DNA of 64,000 nucleotides from JAABRB01 sp041617635 (GTDB lineage Bacteria > Pseudomonadota > Gammaproteobacteria > Burkholderiales > SG8-39), in the NCBI GenBank assembly GCA_041617635.1, contig JBFJOO010000003.1, positions 50,877 through 114,876 on the forward strand, given 5' to 3'. Positions 59,546-64,000 of this stretch are shown here, one piece after another. The notes below the pieces were generated by a model. The model saw nothing but the letters and a program-made list of their open reading frames with translations. It was not told the origin of the DNA and did not search any database. Every line of letters begins with the position of its first letter. The first letter of the stretch is position 1. A program made the position numbers and the translations under genes.

Positions 59546-60475
59546 ATGGCAAATTCTGCAGCGACCGCTGACCAGGCATGGCTTCCGATCCGCACCGTGG
59601 CTTCGCTCACCGGCGTGAACTCAGTGACGCTGCGCGCCTGGGAACGGCGCTACGGCCTGATCCGGCCGGTGCGCACCCCGAAGGGGCATCGGCTCTATTC
59701 GCATCAGCAGGTGGCGCTGATCCAACGCGTACTCGCCCTCGCGGAAAGCGGCGTGCCGATCGGCCAGATGCGGCAGGCCCTCGCGGACGAAACGGCGCAA
59801 GCGGAGCGTGGTGGCCGTGCTGATGCGGCTCCGTGGCGCGGCTGGCGTGATCGCATGGCCGCTGCCGTCGCGCGCTTCGACGAACCGACACTCGACGGGG
59901 TGTACGACGAGGCGCTTGCGCTGCACCCGATCGAGCAGACGACACGGTTCTTGCTGATGCCACTGCTGGCGAGCCTCGGCGAACGCTGGCAGAAGGTGGC
60001 CGGCGGCGTGGCCGAGGAACATTTTTTCGCCGTGTTCCTGCGCAATAAGCTGGGCGCCCGTTTCCATCATCGGCACCGCCTCGAGACGGGTGCGCGGCTG
60101 CTGGCCGCATGCGCCCCTGGGGAGCATCACGAAATCGGCCTGCTGGTCTTCGTTCTTTCCGCGCATGACGCCGGCTTCCGCGTGATTGCGCTCGGCGCCG
60201 ACACACCGCTCGCCGAAATCGCGGTCGCGGCGAAGCGCACGACTTGCCGCGCGGTGGTGATTTCGTCGTCGATGGATCTGAGGGACGAAATGCTCGCGCG
60301 CGACCTGCCCGCGCTGGTGCGCGGAGCAAAAGTGCCGGTGTTCGTGGGCGGGTTGTCCGCCGACCGGCATCGGTCCGCGATCGTCGCCGCGGGCGCGGTG
60401 GCGCTCGGCACGGACATCGAAGCCGGGCTTCGCGCGATCAAGGCAGCACTCGCCACGAAAAGGAGGCGCAAGTGA
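59546..60475 (+). CDS. litR: MerR-family B12-binding photoreceptor-type repressor (CarH/LitR)
   Basis: A 309-residue regulator. The N-terminal MerR helix-turn-helix (about 12-80) has T-L-R-A-W-E-R-R-Y-G-L and the wing P-K-G-H-R-L-Y. The helical bundle contains Trp148-x9-Glu158-His159, the light-sensor motif of CarH. The cobalamin domain has E193-x-H195-x-x-G198, with the lower axial His. Such proteins hold adenosylcobalamin, bind DNA as tetramers in the dark and release it on illumination. A GAAGAGG site precedes ATG 59546. Two TGTACA-type palindromes flank its promoter. The stop overlaps the methyltransferase start. Light control is inferred from the motifs. Confidence 0.9.
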   Translation: MANSAATADQAWLPIRTVASLTGVNSVTLRAWERRYGLIRPVRTPKGHRLYSHQQVALIQRVLALAESGVPIGQMRQALADETAQAERGGRADAAPWRGWRDRMAAAVARFDEPTLDGVYDEALALHPIEQTTRFLLMPLLASLGERWQKVAGGVAEEHFFAVFLRNKLGARFHHRHRLETGARLLAACAPGEHHEIGLLVFVLSAHDAGFRVIALGADTPLAEIAVAAKRTTCRAVVISSSMDLRDEMLARDLPALVRGAKVPVFVGGLSADRHRSAIVAAGAVALGTDIEAGLRAIKAALATKRRRK

Positions 60476-61521
60476 ACGGCGCCGCGCGACTGGCCATCGG
60501 CTGGGTAGAGCAGGGCCTGGTGCCCGATCGGGTCATTCGCAACGGAATCCGCCGGTTGAGCGAGCGGCGCCTGCGTGAGATCCATGCGAGCGACGCCGAA
60601 GCGGCGGCACGCCTGAGCGAGCGGTTCGTACGCGCCATGGACGCCGCCGATACCGCGCCGCTGCCAGACCTCGCCAACGAGCAGCACTACGAGGTGCCGG
60701 CCGAGTTCTTCGCGCTGGTCCTGGGCAGGCACCGCAAGTACAGCGCGTGCTGGTGGCCCGAAGGGATTGCGCGGCTCGATGAGGCGGAGGCGGCGGCGCT
60801 CGCGGCGACCTGCGAGCGTGCGGGAATCGGCGCGGGGCAGGAGGTGCTCGAGCTCGGATGCGGCTGGGGTTCGCTCACGCTGTGGATGGCCGAGCGATAT
60901 CCGTCGAGCCGCATCACTGCGGTCTCCAACTCCGGCTCGCAGCGCCGCTACATCGAGGCGGAGGCCGAGCGCCGCGGACTGCGCAATGTGCGCGTCCTCA
61001 CCGCCGACATGAACGCCTTCGACACCGAAGTACGCTTCGACCGCGTGGTCTCGGTCGAGATGTTCGAGCACATGCGCAACTGGCGGCGGCTGTTTGCTCG
61101 CGTCCACGGTTGGCTGCGGCCCGGCGGGCGGTTCTTCATGCACGTGTTCTGCCACCGCTCGACGCCCTACGCCTTCGTCGACGGCGGGCCCTCGGACTGG
61201 ATGAGCCGCCACTTCTTCTCGGGCGGCATGATGCCGAGCGATGAGCTCGCGCTGCGATTCCAGGATTCGCTGCGCTTCCTCGCGCGCTGGCGCTGGGACG
61301 GCACCCATTACGAGAGGACCGCGAACGCCTGGCTCGCGAACCTCGACGCGCGGCGCGAGGCGGCGCTGCCGGTGCTCGCTTCGGCCTACGGGCCCGACGC
61401 GGCGGACCAGTGGCTGCAGCGCTGGCGCATCTTCTTCATGGCGTGCGCCGAACTGTTCGGCTACCGGCGCGGGCAGGAGTGGTGGGTCGCGCACTACCTG
61501 TTTGAGCGTCCGGCAGGCTGA
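60472..61521 (+). CDS. cyclopropane-fatty-acid-synthase-like methyltransferase
   Basis: A 349-residue SAM-dependent methyltransferase of the CFA/mycolic-acid group. The SAM motif is E-L-G-C-G-W-G-S at 127-134, with V-S-V-E-M-F-E-H-M further on. The usual CFA H-Y-D-V motif is replaced by Q-H-Y-E-V-P-A-E-F-F at 71-80, and the N-terminal lipid-binding domain is short. Relatives in light-responsive clusters make furan or other branched fatty acids. GTG 60472 has a perfect AGGAGG site and overlaps the regulator's stop. A genuine cfa is at 599-1816, so a distinct lipid product is likely. Confidence 0.87.
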   Translation: MNGAARLAIGWVEQGLVPDRVIRNGIRRLSERRLREIHASDAEAAARLSERFVRAMDAADTAPLPDLANEQHYEVPAEFFALVLGRHRKYSACWWPEGIARLDEAEAAALAATCERAGIGAGQEVLELGCGWGSLTLWMAERYPSSRITAVSNSGSQRRYIEAEAERRGLRNVRVLTADMNAFDTEVRFDRVVSVEMFEHMRNWRRLFARVHGWLRPGGRFFMHVFCHRSTPYAFVDGGPSDWMSRHFFSGGMMPSDELALRFQDSLRFLARWRWDGTHYERTANAWLANLDARREAALPVLASAYGPDAADQWLQRWRIFFMACAELFGYRRGQEWWVAHYLFERPAG

Positions 61522-61522
61522 C

Positions 61523-62065
61523 ATGGGACGTCGCATGGCCATCGTGTCCAACATCGCGCTGTTCCAGCTTGGCTGGTTCGCCTGCGTCCTCGGTGCTGCG
61601 CACGGCCTGCCTTGGGCGGGCGCACTGATCGCGATGCTGATCGTGGCTTGGCATGTCGCACGCGCGAGCACGCCGCAGCGCGAGCTCGCGCTCGTCGCCG
61701 GCGCCGCTCTGCTGGGCGCCGTGTTCGAGAGCGCGCTCGTGCAAACCGATCTGGTGCGCTACAGCGCGGGCGTGCTCATCGAAGGCGGCGCACCTTACTG
61801 GATGATCGCGCTCTGGGCGCTGTTCGCCACCACGTTGAATGTATCGCTGCGCGGCTTGCGCGGCCAGCCCTGGCTGGCGGCCGTGCTCGGCGCCGTCGGC
61901 GGGCCGCTGGCGTATTTCGCAGGCGCGCGGCTCGGTGCGCTCGAGTTTGCCGCAGCTGGCGCGGCGCTTGTCGCGATCGGCGCGGGCTGGGCAGTCCTCA
62001 CGCCGCTATTGTTCCGCGCGGCCTTGGGCCTGGATGGCTACGGCGCGCGCGAGGTGGCCGCGTGA
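61523..62065 (+). CDS. DUF2878 family membrane protein
   Basis: A 180-residue inner-membrane protein with about five or six hydrophobic helices (for example I-A-L-F-Q-L-G-W-F-A-C-V-L-G and P-Y-W-M-I-A-L-W-A-L-F-A-T-T-L-N). The P-Y-W-M-I-A-L-W segment and the following T-L-N are typical of DUF2878. Its function is unknown, but it is regularly found beside CFA-like methyltransferases and DUF1295 proteins. It starts just after the methyltransferase stop and ends inside the next gene. Confidence 0.85.
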   Translation: MGRRMAIVSNIALFQLGWFACVLGAAHGLPWAGALIAMLIVAWHVARASTPQRELALVAGAALLGAVFESALVQTDLVRYSAGVLIEGGAPYWMIALWALFATTLNVSLRGLRGQPWLAAVLGAVGGPLAYFAGARLGALEFAAAGAALVAIGAGWAVLTPLLFRAALGLDGYGAREVAA

Positions 62066-62838
62066 ATGCGCTTATGCCCTGGCTGGGGGCGCTGCCCGCG
62101 CTGCTCGTGCTTGCCGTGCTCGGCTGGATGATCGCCACTGCGCGCCGCAACGTCGGGCTGGTCGATATCGTCTGGCCGCTGTTCTTTCTGCTGGCCGCGC
62201 TCGTCTACGCGGCCGTTGCACCCGGGGTGGGCGCACGCGCCGCGCTTGCTCTGGCGCTCGTCGCGCTTTGGGGGCTGCGCCTCGCCGCCCATCTTGCCCT
62301 GCGCAATTGGAACGCGCCCGAGGATCGCCGCTACCGCGAGATCCGCAAGCGCAACGAGCCCGGTTTTGCATGGAAGAGCCTGTACCTCGTATTCGGCCTG
62401 CAGGCCCTGCTCGCGTGGCTCATCTCGGCGCCGCTCGCCTGGGCGATCGTGGCCGCCGCGCCGCTCGGGGGACTCGACGCGCTCGGCGCCGCGCTGGCGC
62501 TGTTCGGCATCGTTTTCGAATCGATTGGCGACTGGCAGCTTGCGCGATTCAAGGCCGACGCCAGCAACGATTCGCGCGTGATGGACCGTGGCCTGTGGCG
62601 CTATACGCGGCATCCGAACTACTTCGGCGAGTTCTGCGTGTGGTGGGGCTTCTGGCTGCTCGCCCTCGGCGCGGGCGCCTGGTGGACGCTGTTCGCGCCG
62701 CTCATGATGAGCGTCCTGCTGCTCAAGGTCTCGGGCGTGACACTCCTCGAGCGGGACATCGGCGAACGTCGTCCCGCTTACCGCGAATACATCGCCCGCA
62801 CCAACGCCTTTTTCCCCGGTCCGCCGCGCCGCACATGA
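62062..62838 (+). CDS. DUF1295 family membrane protein (steroid 5-alpha-reductase-like)
   Basis: A 258-residue membrane protein with several hydrophobic helices and the family motifs W-P-L-F-F-L, A-H-L-A-L-R-N-W, W-R-Y-T-R-H-P-N-Y-F-G-E near residue 190, and E-R-R-P-A-Y-R-E-Y-I near the end. The R-H-P-N-Y-F-G-E segment is shared with the steroid reductase/isoprenylcysteine methyltransferase superfamily, which suggests a lipid-modifying enzyme. GTG 62062 overlaps the upstream stop (GTGA). Confidence 0.9.
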   Translation: MNALMPWLGALPALLVLAVLGWMIATARRNVGLVDIVWPLFFLLAALVYAAVAPGVGARAALALALVALWGLRLAAHLALRNWNAPEDRRYREIRKRNEPGFAWKSLYLVFGLQALLAWLISAPLAWAIVAAAPLGGLDALGAALALFGIVFESIGDWQLARFKADASNDSRVMDRGLWRYTRHPNYFGEFCVWWGFWLLALGAGAWWTLFAPLMMSVLLLKVSGVTLLERDIGERRPAYREYIARTNAFFPGPPRRT

Positions 62839-63416
62839 GTCGCCTGATCGCCCTTGTCGTCTTGCTGTTCGTCGCGCTCGCCGCGCACGCGGAGACGCGT
62901 GCCTGGCACTTCCGCGTATACCTCGACGATCGCGAAATCGGGCAGCACCGCTTCACGCTGAACGAGCGCGGCGGCGAGCGCGAGCTGCGCAGCGAGGCGC
63001 GCTTCGAGGTGAAGCTGCTGGCCTTCACCGTGTACCGCTACGAGCACGAGGCGACCGAGCGCTGGCGCGACGGCTGCCTACGTTCGCTCGTCTCGCGCAC
63101 CGACGACAACGGCGAGCGCGAGGCAGTCGACTGGCGCGCGCGGGGTGAAGACTGCGCCATGAGTTTCGCCTACTGGAACCCGAGGATCCTGCAGGCAGAG
63201 CGTCTGCTCAACACGCAGACCGGGAAGTTAGTGGCCGTCAACGTGACCGCGAAGGGTGAGGACACCATCGCGGTGCGCGGCCGTGCGATGCGCGCCAAGC
63301 GCTATCGGCTGGACGGGGCGCAACTGCAGATCGACCTGTGGCTCGCCGGCGATCAATGGGTGGGGCTCGAGTCGGCCGTCGAGGGTGGCCGGCGCCTGCG
63401 CTACGAACTGCTATGA
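62835..63416 (+). CDS. exported protein of unknown function in the lipid operon
   Basis: A 193-residue protein with a signal peptide (about 1-19, ending A-H-A) and a beta-rich body: W-H-F-R-V-Y-L-D-D-R-E-I-G-Q-H, then Y-R-Y-E-H-E-A-T-E-R-W and A-Y-W-N-P-R-I-L. It resembles uncharacterised DUF6134-type proteins (possibly related to DUF3108). A periplasmic lipid-handling role is suggested only by context. ATG 62835 overlaps the DUF1295 stop (ATGA), and its own stop overlaps the lipocalin start. Confidence 0.75.
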   Translation: MSRLIALVVLLFVALAAHAETRAWHFRVYLDDREIGQHRFTLNERGGERELRSEARFEVKLLAFTVYRYEHEATERWRDGCLRSLVSRTDDNGEREAVDWRARGEDCAMSFAYWNPRILQAERLLNTQTGKLVAVNVTAKGEDTIAVRGRAMRAKRYRLDGAQLQIDLWLAGDQWVGLESAVEGGRRLRYELL

Positions 63417-63949
63417 CTCCGATGCGCGCCATCGTCCGCGTCCTCGCCTGTGTCGCGCTCCTCGCCGGCTGCCAGAGCACGCAGCACCCGCCGCTTGCGC
63501 TCGCGCCAAGCGTGGACCTTGAGCGTTTCATGGGGGACTGGTACGTCATCGCCAACATCCCGAGTTTTCTGGAGGAGGGGGCGCACAACGCCGTCGAGAC
63601 CTACCGGCTCGCCGCCGACGGCACCATCGAGACCACCTTCACGTTCCGTGCCGACGGCTTCGACGGCGAGCTGAAGCGCTACACTGCGCGCGGCTTCGTG
63701 CGCGACGGGACCGCGAATGCGGTCTGGGAAATGCAGTTCATCTGGCCCTTCCGGGCGGATTATCGCGTCGCCTGGCTGACTCCGGACTACGCGCGGGTGG
63801 TGATCGCGCGCGAAAAGCGCGACTACGTCTGGATCATGGCGCGCGCGCCGCGTATCGATGAGGCGGAATACCGCCGCATACTCGATTTTCTCGCCGCGCA
63901 GGGCTATGACGTTGCGCGCGTGCGCAAGGTGCCGCAGCGATGGCAGTGA
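63413..63949 (+). CDS. lipocalin family lipoprotein (Blc-like)
   Basis: A 178-residue outer-membrane-type lipocalin. The lipobox L-L-A-G-C places the lipidated Cys at residue 20. The first lipocalin motif is G41-D-W-Y-V-I-A, the second is near A-W-L-T-P-D-Y, and the last part has Y-V-W-I-M-A-R. Blc-like proteins bind lysophospholipids or fatty acids and act in membrane maintenance. ATG 63413 overlaps the upstream stop; ATG 63422 is an alternative. The next gene starts inside its 3' end. Confidence 0.88.
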   Translation: MTPMRAIVRVLACVALLAGCQSTQHPPLALAPSVDLERFMGDWYVIANIPSFLEEGAHNAVETYRLAADGTIETTFTFRADGFDGELKRYTARGFVRDGTANAVWEMQFIWPFRADYRVAWLTPDYARVVIAREKRDYVWIMARAPRIDEAEYRRILDFLAAQGYDVARVRKVPQRWQ

Positions 63950-64000
63950 AGAGCGCCCTGCTACGTTCGCTGCGGCTCTGGACCGACAGCGAGGCCCCGA
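63940..64000 (+). CDS. start of a further operon gene, truncated by the window end
   Basis: An open frame begins at ATG 63940 (or GTG 63946) within the lipocalin gene and runs to the end of the window: M-A-V-K-S-A-L-L-R-S-L-R-L-W-T-D-S-E. The overlap repeats the coupling seen throughout this operon, so it is probably a real sixth downstream gene. Twenty residues are not enough to name it. Confidence 0.5.
   Translation, partial: MAVKSALLRSLRLWTDSEAP

Noticed and set aside
60127..61671. 514-codon minus-strand frame opposite the methyltransferase
   Set aside because: Antisense to a gene with clear SAM motifs and a perfect ribosome site.

Overview
The window is a high-GC chromosomal segment of a betaproteobacterium. 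This is shown by the order site-2 protease, trpS, scpA, scpB, rluB, rimP, nusA, infB, rbfA, truB, rpsO, pnp, dksA, by a polyhydroxyalkanoate-system protein, a DUF3460 protein and an imuA-imuB-dnaE2 mutasome. I see no rRNA, CRISPR array, prophage or complete insertion sequence. The species cannot be named from this sequence.

Layout. 1-1816: end of an acyl-CoA-binding protein, a PHA-system protein and a cyclopropane fatty acid synthase. 1841-9291: SOS mutagenesis region on the minus strand. One LexA-box operon runs through two small unknown genes, lexA, imuA and imuB. dnaE2 (imuC) lies downstream with its own LexA-like box, cut off by a secreted fasciclin gene with its own terminator. 9453-13733: DUF3460 protein, TPR lipoprotein, SDR, enoyl-CoA hydratase and FAH-family gene (with a perfect 60-bp direct repeat between these last two), and a hemerythrin. 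13738-17620: fdxA followed by an 1180-residue flavoprotein that joins NfnL/GltD-like and NfnS/PyrK-like halves in one chain.

17896-23891: four overlapping genes for a molybdenum hydroxylase, a 6-hydroxynicotinate-reductase-like enzyme and an UPF0280 protein. 23945-24222: remnant of a livF transporter ATPase. 24245-31516: GMC oxidoreductase, a PEP-CTERM protein behind a canonical sigma-54 promoter, a deleted corA remnant, and hydantoinase/oxoprolinase subunits A and B. 31561-34936: SDR, gamma-carbonic anhydrase, hydrolase and PHP phosphatase. 34964-49180: conserved core genes for tRNA modification, chromosome segregation, ribosome maturation, translation initiation, RNA decay and the stringent response. 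49309-49605: tRNA-Pro, tRNA-Arg and tRNA-His.

49744-58390: MFS exporter, an internally duplicated unknown protein paired with a DyP-type peroxidase, a minus-strand operon of exported SMP-30 lactonase-like proteins with a GlcG/HbpS-cupin fusion, and a 51-residue small protein. 59470-64000: a CarH/LitR-type B12 photoreceptor-regulator whose promoter overlaps paired TGTACA palindromes, leading a translationally coupled operon (CFA-like methyltransferase, DUF2878, DUF1295, an unknown exported protein, a lipocalin, and one gene that runs off the end).

The most promising points for follow-up are the light-regulated lipid operon, the single-chain Nfn-like enzyme with its ferredoxin, the molybdenum hydroxylase/Hnr/UPF0280 operon, the sigma-54 PEP-CTERM promoter, the 60-bp duplication and the unknown genes under SOS control.
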